Shown here one piece after another: positions 11,481 through 37,387 of a stretch of DNA of 64,000 nucleotides (position 1 is the stretch's first letter; every line of letters begins with the position of its first letter). The notes beneath the pieces are model-generated. The model saw only the letters and a list, made by a program, of their open reading frames with translations, did no database searches and was not told the DNA's origin. The position numbers and the translations under genes were made by a program. The stretch lies in NCBI RefSeq assembly GCF_049243985.1, contig NC_135386.1:17142202-17206201 (forward strand). Reading direction: 5' to 3'. The stretch comes from Paroedura picta. Its lineage: Eukaryota > Chordata > Lepidosauria > Squamata > Gekkonidae.

Positions 11481-13784
11481 ATGGGCTCCCCCTTTGGACC
11501 CAGCTGAGGCCTTGCAACCACATTACGGGCTACGCGCATGCACACAAACAATTGAGGACAATCAAAGCGCTGCATGAGAAAAAACACCAACGTCCTTTAT
11601 CCATAGCTGAAACACCAAATTTGCCCACGGTTTTATCAACTGCTGGATAAGCTATGCCAGAGTAAACAAATAGCGTGTATCAAAGAGCAGCCAAGAACGT
11701 CAGCAGAGAGAGAGAGAGACAGGGCGACCGTCCTGAGAACGAGAGATCGGAAAATGTCGCACGGAAAAACCTACGTCCGTCGGAAGCAGCGCGCTCGTGC
11801 TGAGCAAACAAACAAGTCGAGCCTCAAAGCTGCCATCCGCTCTGCTCTCTGCAACCTTTACACTCCCAAATTTCAGTTTGCAAAGATGGCGGAAGCCTCC
11901 TGGAGAAGGGGAGGTTGGGCAAGGAGATTACAGGGCGTAATCCCAACCCCCCAAGCAAGATAATTCAGGGAAAGAGGATTACCCACCGTAAGCCCGGCCT
12001 TTGCCTAAATATAGACAGGTTCTGCCTTTGCATCCCATCCTCTCTAGCAGAGAGAGAGAAACAGAGAGAGAGAGAAAGAGACAGAGATTTTCTTCCTAGT
12101 CCGTCTTTTGGAAGGAACTTTGCTCTCCAATATCCCAGGCCAAACATGACCGACAGGCTCTCTCCTTGCCCCTTCCTCTCCCTCCCAAGCAATTTCCTCT
12201 GGCCTCTGACAGCCCAAAGAGAATTTTAATTTGCTGAACCGAATCCTCATCGAGGGAAAGGTAATACGTTTACATAACGTTTCAAAATGGAAAACAAGGG
12301 AAAGGACTGAAGGAGGCAAAAGTCGTCTCACTCTTCAGCCTTCAACGTAAGAAGGGACGTAGAGGCTTGGAAATATAGAAGATTCCCCTTTAAAGCATAA
12401 ACCATAATAGAGGCAGAGAGCTTTTTAAATGGCAAGACAGTGACTGGGGCCAAATTAGGCCTGATGGTGTTTTGGTCTCAGAACAGGCTTGAGCCCACAG
12501 TAAGCTCAGAAATGACTGAGTGAGGTTTTATAGTTTCTTGTTTTAATCAAACGTACCCTTGTTTAATTACACTGTTATTTAATACCTTGTTCATCGTCCT
12601 GAGTTGGTAAATCCAAGAGGGGTGGCATATAAATCAACCCTCCACCGATAAACAAAAATAAATGCATTCACCTGGAGAAAATGCCTGCTTTACAGGGTGG
12701 AACGCTTCGTCCTTGCCTCCTACTGAGGTCCTGCTGTTCCCCCAAACCCTGCTCCTCCCAAATTTCCAGGTATTTCCCAATCTGCAGCTGGCAACCCTCG
12801 ATTCAAGGGCTTCAGCCCTACATGGCTCCGATCCAGGACAGAGATGGGGCCTTTTAGAGAACTAGAATGGTTATGGTGCCAGGTTGAAGGATTTCCATTC
12901 TGTAGGGCCAAACGCAGGGCCTTCCGGTGGGTCAAGGTGGGCAAGTCTGTCTGGAGCAGCAGAGAAGAGCCGGAGTCCAGCAGCACCCAAAACAAGCAAA
13001 ATTGGTGGCAGGAGAGGAGCTTTCGGGAGCCGCTGGTCACTTCTTCAGATACAGCTCGATTCTGAGTCCATCGGTCCCTTATTTCAGAAAGCTGGTGATT
13101 CCCAGTCTGTACGGTGAAAGGCAGCGCCTTCCCTAGGCAAAGATCAGGGGGGTAGCCGTGGGATTTGGTTGGTAGCAGGAGAAAAGAGCCAGAGTCCTGG
13201 CAGCACCTTCCAGACTAGCCAAATTTGTGGCAGGGGAGGAGGTTTCGAGAGTCCCTGGCTCGCTTTTTCAGACACACCTTCAGAAAGAGATACTTAAAAG
13301 GCACCGGGAATGTCAAGCCGCTCATTAACGCCAAAGTAATTCCGTAATCTTGTTGTGCAGGGGGAGAAGGCTATCAGAGTGTTCGGCTCGCGATTGGGAA
13401 AAATTAATTTAGCAACCTGCCGACATCCAAAAGGCCATCTCTGCCGGATTTGTCGGCATTATAGCTGGATCCTATTATGCCGGGTGCTGAAAGGAGATGG
13501 GAGGTGACGTGGACAGCCACCAGGTTTGTGCCTCACACTTTTAGGGTGCTTAATCAGAATCCAGCCAGCTCCAGGCTTGCCAGCCTCCTGGCAGGGCCTA
13601 GAGAGCTCCCAGGATTACAACTTACTTCCAAATGACTGAGATCAGCTTTCCTGGAGAACTTGCGGAAATGAAAGAGCCATCGTCCGAGGAAGTCCAGAGG
13701 AGAAACAGTGCCAGCGGACGATGGCGAATAGGTATCTCTTATTTAATGCGTAATCCAAACTAAACAGTCCAGAAAAGCCAAAGC

Positions 13785-14072
13785 GAGTCCCGGAGGAACA
13801 AAACTCATTTTCAACTTAAATCTTCATCAGTGGCTCTTCAATGCTGCTTGTACTCCAACTGAACTCGTGTAGGTAACATAAATTGTTGCAATCACCTCGA
13901 AATAGCCAGTGGACCAATGCTGGTTCCTGAATGTTAATCTGTGTGTGGGATCCTCTGGAATAATCCTACAATATGACTATCTAAAATAGTTCAGTTGGGG
14001 TACAAGTAGCATTAAAGAACCACTGATGAAGACTTAAATCGAAAACGAGTTTTGTTCCTCCGGGGCTTTGAT
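13785..14072. mobile_element. MITE with about 80-bp terminal inverted repeats
   Basis: The left arm (about 13785-13864, with GGAGGAACAAAACTCATTTT) and right arm (about 13993-14072, with AAACGAGTTTTGTTCCTCC) are near-complementary over roughly 80 bp. Both include a CATCAGTGG/CCACTGATG block and an inner CCAACTGAAC/GTTCAGTTGG block. About 130 bp of unrelated sequence lies between them. There is no transposase frame, so this is a nonautonomous DNA transposon; the superfamily is not clear to me. Confidence 0.75.
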
Positions 14073-14934
14073 TCAGATCAGAGACTAAAGGGAAAACCAA
14101 GGCAAGGCTTCCGGTAGGGGATTAAACTGGCACCGTCTGGTCCCTCAAGGAGATGCTTCAGTTCCTCTAGAAATACCTCCTGGATTCAGGAGAATGACTA
14201 CCCTCACTTGTTCTGATGTAAGTCCAAGTATACAGACGTCAAGAAAACTTTATGAACTCAAGGCATGGGAAAGAACTGTGTACTGTCCAGGTGCACACAC
14301 ATACAGGAAACTACAGTGTCAAAAATCAAAAAAGTGGATTCTAGATCACATCAAGTGCTTCCAAGAATCAACGACTGAGGGTATCGTATTTTGGTCGTCA
14401 CATGAGAAAATGATGTGCAGAGGAAGGCTCAACCTGAGATGGAACAAAGTCAATTCCTGGGGCACCTTTGAGACAAAGTTCTATTCCAGGGATAAGCTTC
14501 TGCAAATTTTACAAGATGCCTGCACACAAAAACGTCTCCCCAGAATTAAATTTTACTGGTCTTTAAGGTGTCCCTGGACTCCGGTCTTGTCCTGTTGCTT
14601 CAGACCAACATGGTGGCTCCCCACTGGAATCTCCCAACCTGAGATGGATCAACCCCATCAAGAAAGGCCTTCATTTGCATGACCTGAGCAAGGCTGTTAA
14701 CTGGAGATTTGGGAAGACATGAATTCAAAGGGTCGTCAGAAGAACCTTGATAGCACAGAAATATACACAGAGCAGGCGTACACCCCAAATGCTTACAACA
14801 TGCCCCACCCTCTCTGCCACAAATATTCATGCCTCAGGGCCAAATCAGGGCTTCTCCAAAAGAGGCAAAGGAAACAGACGGCAAATCGAGACCCCAAAAA
14901 TTAGTAACTGCTTCTCCGTAACCATATTCCTTCT

Positions 14935-15180
14935 TGCCAGCGTGGTGCAGCGGTTAATAGCGACGGCCTCTGATCGGGAGAACCGGGTTCAATTCCTCAC
15001 TCCTCTTCCATATACAATTAGCAGCGTGACCTTAGCCGAGTCACAGTTCTCTCAGAGCTCTCCCATCCCCACCTACCTCACAGGGTGTCTGTGAGAGGAA
15101 GGGAAAGGTGCTTGGCAGCTGTCTTGAGACTCCTTCAGGTAGTGAAAAGCACGGTGTAGAACCCAACTGCTCTTTCTTTT
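14935..15180 (+). repeat. SINE family A, sense copy
   Basis: A tRNA-like head (GTGGTGCAGCGGTTAATAGC, then GAACCGGGTTCAATTCCTCA as B box) is followed by AGTCACAGTTCTCTCAGAGC, CCACCTACCTCACAGGGTGT and a tail ending near AACCCAACTGCTCTTTC. This is one of the more complete copies in the window and defines the head of the family. Confidence 0.75.
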
Positions 15181-16559
15181 TCTTACCTGGCGGGATGAGC
15201 TATTTTCTAAATTACCCATGGGCACGGAAGGGTTATTTCCCAAAGGCAGAGCTGAAACTGGGCTTGGAGCAAGGAGACCAGCAGGGGGGGGGAAGAAGCC
15301 CACGTAACAGATCTCGTTCCCATACGAACATCCCTCCCAGGCCCGCAACAGAGTGGAGCGCGCACAAGAGCTCTGCCATCTTCCCCTCCCACGCACTCCC
15401 ACGCACAACCTGCATGCCAGCTCCCCATCACAACCCCTTTCCCCATCCTAATAAGTAGGAACGTGCAAAGCCGGTGACTTGGAACACAGACGGACAAGCA
15501 CTTGCCACGGGCAGACAACCAAGGGGGAGAGAAGAGTCTACCATCTGAGTTTTCGAATATTCTGAAAATGCCCGAAAGTTTCCACAGATGCAACAATTCC
15601 CCGTCAAAGAACACAGCTCCTCCACCTCCCACGGCAGCTCCAAACCCCTCCCCGTGCCCCACATGCAAAGACAGCCCAACCCTTCTGTCGGGAATCCTTC
15701 TGCAGGCAGAAACCCTACAGAGAATCTGTGCCACTGATCTGGCCACGATTGAGTTCTTTTACCCTGTGGGCTGCAACCCCTTTGCCCCGATCGCATTTTA
15801 GAGACCCGTCTTACGACATTTTTGCAGTAGGGCCTGCGTACTTACGGCGGCAGCCGGGAGCCAACAGGTATGCCAAGGGAGGGCCAGAAAACGATGCAGA
15901 ATCCCACAGGCTGACTTCTTCTCACCCTGCTGCAGCCTCGCTCGCTGTGTTTCCCCCCCAGTGCAGAAAAACACGTGCCATTTTACAGCGTGGTTTCTTT
16001 CCAGGGTTCCTCTCGGCCCGCTCAGTCCCTGCAAACCAAGGGGGGGAGCCTCGCTTGACACAGAAACTGGTCCATCTTACCGGGAAGGAGAAGTTCTCCA
16101 CGGCTGACAAAGCATCTCACTCTCCTCGCTCTCCTCTGGATTCGTCTCAGCTCCAGAAAGCAGGGAATGCACCACCGTGGAATCTCCCCTCCGGGCAGTG
16201 ACGCAGCCCTTGCAGGCCGTGCATTTCAATGATGCGCCGGAGGGAGGGGGATCCCGGCAGAGGGGAAACGGAGCTGGAGGTGTCTGTCCAGAGAGCAAGA
16301 GAGAAAAGGGGATTTTAAGGGCCGAGGAAACGCAGACCGGAGGAGGGACTGATATACGGAGAAGAGCAGCCAGGGGAGGAGGGGTGGGGAGGAGAAATAT
16401 GTGCTATCTCATCTGGGTAATAAATTACCAGCCCCTTTCTTTGGTATTAAAGCCTTTTACGAGAACTCTCTTGCTAACAAGGATGCTTCAAGTGGGGATC
16501 TCTCGGTGCCAGTTCGCCGGCTGCGCTGTTAACTCTTGTTTTCGCCATTCGGTGCCTCT

Positions 16560-16675
16560 TGGGTTTCATGGACTACAATTACCATGAGGACATACAGCAT
16601 GCTCTGGCAGGGGCTCATGGGAGTTGTAGTCCAGGAACATCTGGAGAGCCACGGCTTGGCCACCCCTGCCCAATG
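16560..16675. mobile_element. Palindromic MITE, hAT-like, decayed left arm
   Basis: Contains CATGGACTACAATTACCATG on the left and the better kept right arm GGCAGGGGCTCATGGGAGTT, GTAGTCC and CATCTGGAGAGCCACGGCTT followed by GGCCACCCCTG. The CAGGGGTGGCC-type end (seen inverted here) is typical of hAT termini. Other copies: 33907-34018, 50160-50255 and 60328-60420. Confidence 0.65.
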
Positions 16676-18389
16676 GCATCACCTCTCTGCTGAGGTACGT
16701 CTCCTCCCCAAAACCTTACTCTCCCCAGGCTCCAATCCCAAAATCTTCAAGGTTTTCCCAATCCGGATTTAGCGACTGTACGGCCAAAGGACTCAGGCCA
16801 GCTCAGACAAAGGACTCCCCCGCCCCAGACTCTGGTTTTCTTCAGGGCATCTTATATTTAAGGAACGACACTCCACATGGCCAAAGCGCACCATGTGCCG
16901 TTCTGCAGGAGGAAGAGGGTCACGCAGAGCAGCCCCCTTGCCAGCCTGCAGAACAAGCTCCCTGCTGCTCACCTATTTCCTGGGGCTGAACAGCAGGAAT
17001 CCCATTAGCTGGTGGAGATCGGCCAAGCTCAGCATGACTCACCATTCGGGGAGCGGGGGCCACCCACAATTAATGCTTCCCCTCCGGCGGCTCCTGGCCA
17101 GCTCCCTTCGCCCTCTCCACACCCCTTTGTCATGCCCAACCGCTCCAGAGGAGGAGAACGGTGTAGGAGCTCTCCCCCTCCCCCGTCCCTGCTGCCAGCC
17201 CTAAATAAGCCAGACCACTAGCTTGCTTGCACATTCATGACTGATGAGATTGCACAGCAGTGCATGCTTGGACTAACGCCGGACTTCGCACGCCACATGT
17301 GAACATGGCTTACAGATGGGGTTGCCGGCTCTGGGTTGTCGTTCTGCCTGTTGTTCAACTGCCGCTCTGGAGGCAAGCAGGGAGGAAGAGTGCTCCAAAA
17401 AGCAGGAGGTCCGATGTTGAGCCAGATAGGAAACCGTGGAAGTCACCAGGAAGTTCCTTTCCTCAATTCTAAGCTAAATATATGTATCTTCTCCTTTCTA
17501 CCCTGCTCCGTTACGCACAATCCAGATCTTGAGTGATGGAAATTGAATCGCTTTCAATCCAGTTTAAAATGCATACCGCACATGTGCCTTTCTCACCCTT
17601 TACTCACTTTGCCGTGCTCCCAGATCGGGTTGCCACTTCTCCAGGTGGAGCCTGGCCACCCCCAAGTTCTGCAATTGATGCCAGAAGTCAACTCCTCTGG
17701 CGAAGAGAGCTGCTTGGGCACATGGACTCTCCAGGCATCTTGGGTTATGTGGTTCCCCTCCTCCCCAAACTTCTCCTTCCCCACCAGGCTCCAGGTATTT
17801 CCCAACCCAGAGCAGCCAGGCCTGACCCCAATTTGATTGGTAAATCTTGGGATTATTTGGCAGGGGAGAGCTGCCCTTTTTAATACAGGTTTACGGGTGG
17901 ATTCTCTGGACAGAATTCACTGGGCTACTAGCAGCTTGGAGGGAGGACAAGAGAGCAAACAGCAGACCCAAGCACACACTGGAAGCCTGCCTGCCTGCCT
18001 CTGGCCCCCTTCGGAAGGCACCTCTCCCTTCCCACACCTCTCCCTTCCCACGGTGTCATTTGGGGGCTCCGGATTCAGCTGGCACCTGTCAGCTGAGGAG
18101 AGGGATAATTAGAGCGAAAGCACGAAGCAGGAAACTCTCTCTGCCACCCGATGCATATTTCATGACCCCGCCGTCAGCTGCACTGCAGTGCATTGCTGGG
18201 TGGGGGATGGATAAAATATGGTGCTCACTTCCCCCCCCCCTTTGCAGATACAGGAGCTGCAATGGGTGGGGGGACAGTCTCCACTTCAGGTGAAGGAGAG
18301 AAGCTTCCAAACTGGCTCCCCACAACAAATATGGGGTGTTTTCTTCATCTAAGAGTCTGGGGCAAGATGTGGGTTTGCGAACAGTACAG

Positions 18390-18590
18390 ATGTCGTCCTC
18401 CAGGTGGGGACTGGGGATCCCCCGGAATTGCAGCTCCTCTCCGGACAACAGAGATCAGTTCCCCTGGAGAAAATGGCTGCTTTGGAGGGTGGAGTCTATT
18501 TTCATTTTACTGCATTGAAGCCCCCCACCCCACCCAACCCCAAACCCACCCTCCTCAGGCTCCACCCTCAAAATCTCTGGAAAGGATCTT
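18390..18590 (-). repeat. Family C interspersed repeat (antisense copy)
   Basis: Shows CCTCCAGGTGGGGACTGGGG, CAGTTCCCCTGGAGAAAATG and CCTCAGGCTCCACCCTCAAA, the antisense order of the family. Comparable antisense copies are at 17625-17835 and 22340-22510. Confidence 0.6.
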
Positions 18591-19081
18591 GCACCATTAA
18601 AATGATTACTATTAACCCCCTCCTAAGGGGGCAGGACATGCTGCTGCCAACTCTCAAAGCCCCTAAAGGGAGGGACGGGGTTGCTAGCCACTCCATCGAG
18701 GCAGGAGGGGGGCACCCTGCCCCAAATTCCATGCCATTTAATAAAAAGGGGTGCCCCCTGGCCATTCTACTCAAGACCAGCCTCCGTCTCCGAGACGGCG
18801 TCTTAAAAACACGTTGGGCTTTTGCACAGGGGGCTGCCAAAGGGTCTCTTCCCTTTTTCCGTACTGGGCTAGAATTAATTAGAGGAGGAATAATTTGGGC
18901 AGCGTTCACTGCTGCGTCAGCATTCGACGCAGTCACTGAGATGGCCCCGCCGGGCACCTCCCTTCCCCGGGCCGAGGCAGGCTGAAAATTGCCACGGTCA
19001 GCAGACAGCTTGGACCGGAGGGCCGGGCAGGCCTTTCTCCAAAGGAATCATTTCAAAAGGGGGATGGGGCAGGGCCTTGGG

Positions 19082-19104
19082 CTGCAGCGCCCCCTCCAGG
19101 GCGA
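19082..19104 (-). promoter_or_regulatory. CTCF-like motif
   Basis: The + strand reads GCAGCGCCCCCTCCAGGGC, which is close to the reverse complement of the CTCF core (AGCGCCCCCTGGTGG). It lies 2.9 kb upstream of the ANKDD1A start codon. The right half of the motif is imperfect, so this is a weak motif call. Confidence 0.3.
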
Positions 19105-20099
19105 AGGAGGGAGGAAGAAGGACCATCACATCAAAACAGATTTATGGGAATGAAATGTGTGCAAGAAAAGAATTCCATTTTCAGATTTAGGTATATTCGA
19201 CTCCCCAAATATCGGTGTTTACCAATACGATGCCAAGGTGGTATTCAGATTTGGCCAAATTCGGGAATCCCACACGTTTTCAGCTCTGATACTGCATACG
19301 GGGCCGTTCAAGGCCATGGCAAATCCAGCCCTTCCCCAGCCCTCTAGCCCTCGCCCCGGCCTTGTCCCCAGAGCCCTGCTGGGTTCCCTTCATGCCCCTC
19401 ATTGTTACATGGGGTCAAATTCTTTCTAATATTCGTCACCTAACTACCTGCACTTCAACTTGAACCTAAGAGCCCCCAATATCTTTTTTACGGGCCCTTT
19501 TGCTCAAGAACTAGGATTTCGCCTTTCACGGGCCCCTAATGCATCCTGGCATCTGTGTTTGTTCTGCCCCTTTAGTTTTTCGAAGTTTGTCTTCTGTTTT
19601 TAGACATTTGTGTTTTGTTTGTTATAAGTTTCTCTTTTGTTTCTAGACGTCTGCGTCTTGTTTTGAGAAGCTTGCTTTCGGTTTGTGGTGTCGCCTTCCG
19701 GTACTGACCACGGCTTAATCTGCTATCCTTGAGGGGGAACAGCAAACCTTTTTAAAAAGTTCAAGGACCTTTATTCAACATCACCTGACTCCATGCTACT
19801 GGAAGGAGCAGGGAAATGCAGGAGCTCAGAAAACTGAAAAACTACAGGGCAGCAGGTATTTGTCTGTCACGAAAAGGGCAGGGCATGCAACTTTTTAAAA
19901 TGTTAAATCTAGGCCACTAATACCAGGGTTTGTTTGAAGCCCACCCTGCCTCTTTAATTACCCCTCCGCTCTGGCCTAGCTGGGGAGGAATGGAAGCCTT
20001 AGGTTGAATTTGTATTAGAAGTGTTTGAAAAGCCAAACAATTCCCAAAACAGACCTTCGTAAGTAAAAAGTCTATTTAGCAAAATCAAAGTTGGGTGTC

Positions 20100-20720
20100 A
20101 CTCAGCCCTTGGAACTAGGAGCAAAAACTTGAACACAGGACTGTGTGTGAACTTCCACAAACACCCTTAAATAACCAACACACACACACCAGAACAAAAG
20201 AAGAATAAAAAGGGGGGGAGGAGAGGAGTGGAGAGGAAAAAGGCCACAAAGCTCCCTTCCAAAAAAAGAAGGGGAGGGGGGAGCAAGAAATGGTAAAGGA
20301 GAGAGAAAATCCCAATAAAATAAGATTTTTAAAGCTAAAAAGATCCAGAAACTACCACCCCAAACGCACACAAGCCCTCCAAAAGAAAAAAATATATGAA
20401 TGAATGAGTGGACTGAGTTTTGAGCACAATCACCCAAGCCAAGAGCCAAAAGGCCTAACCTGCCCCCAAACAACTCCCCCAAAAGACCAAAGAGACAAAC
20501 GAGAAGGAAGGAACACTAAAGGAACCAAGCCCAAAGGAGAACCCCCAAAATGCAAACTGTGAGAAGCCCACAAAGCCAGGGAAGAGGGATTTACTAGAAT
20601 CTAAACAGATGGGGGGGGGAAAACCCTGGCAAAAAACAAACTCCCCCCAAAGCCCTACGCCCCTTGGCTTCACTCCCCCCACCCAGACCAAGGAACACAT
20701 GACAGCAAAAGAAGAAAATT
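20100..20720. other. Strongly T-depleted, purine/C-rich segment upstream of ANKDD1A
   Basis: Over about 600 bp the + strand is nearly free of T in many lines (20461-20580 has only a few T per 60 bases) while A, G and C are all abundant. It follows a T-rich stretch (about 19560-19700). The long minus-strand frames here (20102-20482, 20455-20700) are a by-product of this skew, being rich in Phe, Gly, Ser and Leu, and I do not regard them as genes. Confidence 0.6.
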
Positions 20721-21980
20721 AAAAAAAATGTTCTTCAATCAAACCAGTCGCTGTCCTTTCCCGGCGGGATTGGGTACTCAGAGGAACACAGCAGCGTCCT
20801 GGACCGCGGGACTAGAACTCAGAGCAGCTGTGGAAACTAAAAGCCTGCAAACTCGCCCCAAACCAATTTCAGCCACAAAGGAGACCCGCGAGCATGTTTG
20901 CCAAACCCTCCCCCTCCCACCTGTTCCTGGGGAAATGGGCGGGGCGAGCTATGGGGGAAGAGTCTTTCAAGCCAGCCACAACTTTGCAAATTGCAAACCT
21001 GTAGTGAGGAAGCTTCACGATGATTGGCTGGAGCGGCCCCCCAGGGGCTCCTGCCATTGGTGGGCAGAGATTCCTCTTTTCTCCCTCCCGTTGCTCTGGA
21101 AACCAGCAAAAGGAGGGAAAGACCCCGCCCCCGAGGAGAGAGCCAGAAGGCGAGTTTGCTACTTTGGGTCTTTTAAAACAACTCTCTCCAACAGCAAAAT
21201 AAAAGCAGAGGAGGAGGAGGGGGGGGGGGACAGGCGGGGGCTAACCAAATTCTGAGACACGTTCTCAGGTGTTAGGGATCCCCCTCCCTTCCAAGTAGAT
21301 TCTCCTCGGTCTTTACCCGCCCTTAGCCTGCAGGGCGGGCTACAGAACGCAACTCCAAAGAGTCGACAAGGCGGAATTGGGCTCCCTCTCGAGGGCATCT
21401 GGCGGAACTGATGGGCGAAAGGAAACGCCGTTTTGCGCAGAGAAGGACTGCCAGGTGGGCTTCGGTGCCCGAGGGGGTCGTGATGGCCGCAGGGATGAAC
21501 AACTTCAAGGGGGGGATTAGCCCGACTCCTGGAGGAGGAGAAAGTCTACCAATGGCTACTGGCCAGGGGGCTGAAGGGAGCCTCCACCTTCAGGGGCAGT
21601 CAACCGCGGCATCCCAGAGCCAGGAGGCAGCGTCAAGGGAGGGCCCCTGTGCCCCGTCATTGGCCCTCCCGAGGAAGGGGCTGGTCCCTGGGCGAGACAG
21701 GATGCCGCATTGGATGGACCGCTGGTCCAATCCAGCAGGGCTCTTCCTTGGTTCTGCTGCGGGGCTGTTCCGAAAGAATTTCCCACAAGCCCAGAGAGGA
21801 GGAGGAGGAGGAGGAGGAGGAAGAGAGCCTGCCGGCGCCCGCGGGCACCATCTTGGCCGCAGCCCTGGCGGCGGCTGCGCCTTGCGCTCCTACTCCTAGT
21901 TGGAGCTGCTGCTCCTGGTTGGAGCGCGTCCTCCTCCTCCTGCTGCTGCTGGCGGGCGCGGGGATGCGGCTGCGGTGAAG

Positions 21981-35664
<13,684 letters not shown>

Positions 35665-37260
35665 CCTGCGGGACGGCGGAGTCTTCCGAACCCTCGTTGC
35701 GGGAACTGCGTCAAGGAAACGTCACGGTTGTGCACCGGCCAAAAGACATCTCCCATGTTTTCTCGTAAGGGCTCCAACGCCATAACGCATGGCAGCATAT
35801 TCCATTCCAGATCAGGTATCAATAAGATCTTCATCAGCAGATTCTGGCCTCAGAAACCTGTCCTTACAAAGAAGGGGCAATTGGGCTTCTTCCTCCGATA
35901 GGGGAAATTAGCTCAGATGAACAAAATGGTGGAGAAGACCAGTTTACAAACAAATCCCATTGAAATCGGTGGAACTTTTACCTAGGAAAATGCTATTAGG
36001 GATACACTTAGAAGTGTATGGCTTGCAACCACTTTTTAAATGGGGGAAAAGGAATCCTTTTCGTTCTTCCACAGCTCCCTGCGAGGGAAGGGCAATTAAA
36101 TTTTTGCTAAAATTCTGTCATTACGTCTCACGGTGCACAAGGTAAAAAGGCATTTGAGATTTTTTAAAAATCCAAGTCCCAGTGGCCCATGCTTACTTTC
36201 AGTGTAAACTTCATATCACATTCCTGCAGCTGTACTTTTGGGGGATACCTTTTTTAATAACTGAAAACCATGGGAAGATGCATCTGGCTGCATCCAGCCC
36301 CTCTGCCTGTGTATGCTCTGAGGGGCGTTCTGCTGGAGCGTTTTACTTTGGACTGCCTTTGGCTGTTTCCCTTGAGCTGAATTTCTGGAAAAACGTTAAA
36401 AACAGCAAGAGTTGCAGTTTCTCTGCTGCAGGACGCCCCGTCTGTAAATAACAGCTGTCACCGAAAAAAAAGCAGCAGACGCCAATGCCCTTCGAACGTT
36501 GCAGGAATGGACATGTTTACACTTCTCAAAAATACATTCAGCATGGCTTGGTTTAAGAATACGAGGCAGCTACTCAGCACTTGGTCGTGCCACGTCTCCA
36601 GAAGGGCAGCTACCTCAACCCACAGGAAGGTTTAAGACCAGGACTCCGAGTTGGCGGGAAGAGGAAATCAAACTGTTTTACAATCTACAGCCAATACCAT
36701 TTTTTGTAACTCGTGTTAATTTATGCACCTCAGCTATGCACAGAGAGAGCTCTCCTCCTCAGCACAGGGAGAGCTGCAGCAGGGGTCCCTGATCTGTGCG
36801 ATCACGTGGGCACCTTTGGCATTCTGACACAGGGTGGTGGGCACAGGGTGCCCCATTGCAGGGGCACAGCTCCACGCACAAGGAAGCGGAATACGGATAA
36901 TTTAAGAACTACATTAGGGAAGGACAATACAACCAATGTCGCGGTGGCAGCTACTGCTAATACATTATTCTGATCTGCACAGCCAATGAGAAGCCTTTTT
37001 GGGTAAAAGCCCACTTTTGAAAAGAGTCGCTGTGTTGGGGATTCCTGAGTTACAGGTTCAACTGCAGATATTCTTACAGGGATCCTGTACTGTGCCAGGC
37101 AGACTTGACTTCAAGGCCAAGGGTACGTTTCCGTCTCAATAACAGATCAGAGACGCACCGGTTTGTTTGATACAACGTACTCGTTTCTTAAATTTGACAC
37201 AAAGTTTTTTGTACTTTTAAGAGAACCTGTTTTCAAATAAACCAGTTTCCCCCTTGAACA
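35665..37260 (+). other. ANKDD1A: ANKDD1A probable 3' UTR
   Basis: From the ANKDD1A stop to the AATAAA at 37236 there is no exon of another gene and little repeat. A CAGGGGTCCC hAT-like fragment starts near 36778. A non-canonical AATAAG (35821) and an ATTAAA (about 36094) could serve as earlier poly(A) signals. Whether the whole stretch is transcribed as one 3' UTR is inferred, not seen. Confidence 0.4.
37236..37241 (+). terminator. ANKDD1A: Candidate poly(A) signal of ANKDD1A
   Basis: AATAAA on the + strand, followed 45-65 bp later by a GT-rich stretch (TGGTGGTGAATTTGTGTGTT), the usual layout of a cleavage site. It is the first perfect AATAAA I noticed after the stop codon and lies about 110 bp before the opposing SPG21 poly(A) zone. 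Confidence 0.4.
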
Positions 37261-37368
37261 AATGTCTTAAAAAGAAAAAAGCCTTGGTGGTGAATTTGTG
37301 TGTTTTCTATGCTGACTCTTGCAGGTAAAGGGGGGGGGGAGAAAACACCTTTTGTAAAAAACTTACAT

Positions 37369-37387
37369 TTTATTTGAAAGTTTTATT
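37369..37387 (-). terminator. SPG21: Two AATAAA poly(A) signals of SPG21
   Basis: The minus strand carries AATAAA at 37387-37382 and again at 37374-37369, followed by GGTGTTTTC. This sets the SPG21 3' end at about 37350 and a 3' UTR of about 620 bp after the stop at 37973. Confidence 0.65.

Larger units (their letters stand above)
10161..19080. other. Intergenic, repeat-rich, no recognised exon
   Basis: Contains copies of a very common lizard repeat here called family C (10165-10390 sense; antisense about 12690-12810, 16690-16770, 17625-17835, 18390-18590), a LINE-like unclassified piece (11075-11480), family D repeats (12955-13290, about 14440-14640), an inverted-repeat MITE (13785-14072), a SINE (14935-15180) and a palindromic MITE half (16560-16675). 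Frames such as those at 14194-14682 and 15728-16201 are built partly from these repeats or are chance openings. Confidence 0.55.

Noticed and set aside
14194-14682. 162-codon open frame on +
   Set aside because: Its right half is a family D repeat (GGGGCACCTTTGAGAC..., CTTTAAGGTGTCCCTGGACT) and the translation resembles no protein family. There is no promoter or splice context.
20102-20700. Two long minus-strand frames rich in Phe, Gly and Leu
   Set aside because: They result from the T-depleted + strand, which contains few stop codons on the complement. The composition is low-complexity and there is no homology signal.
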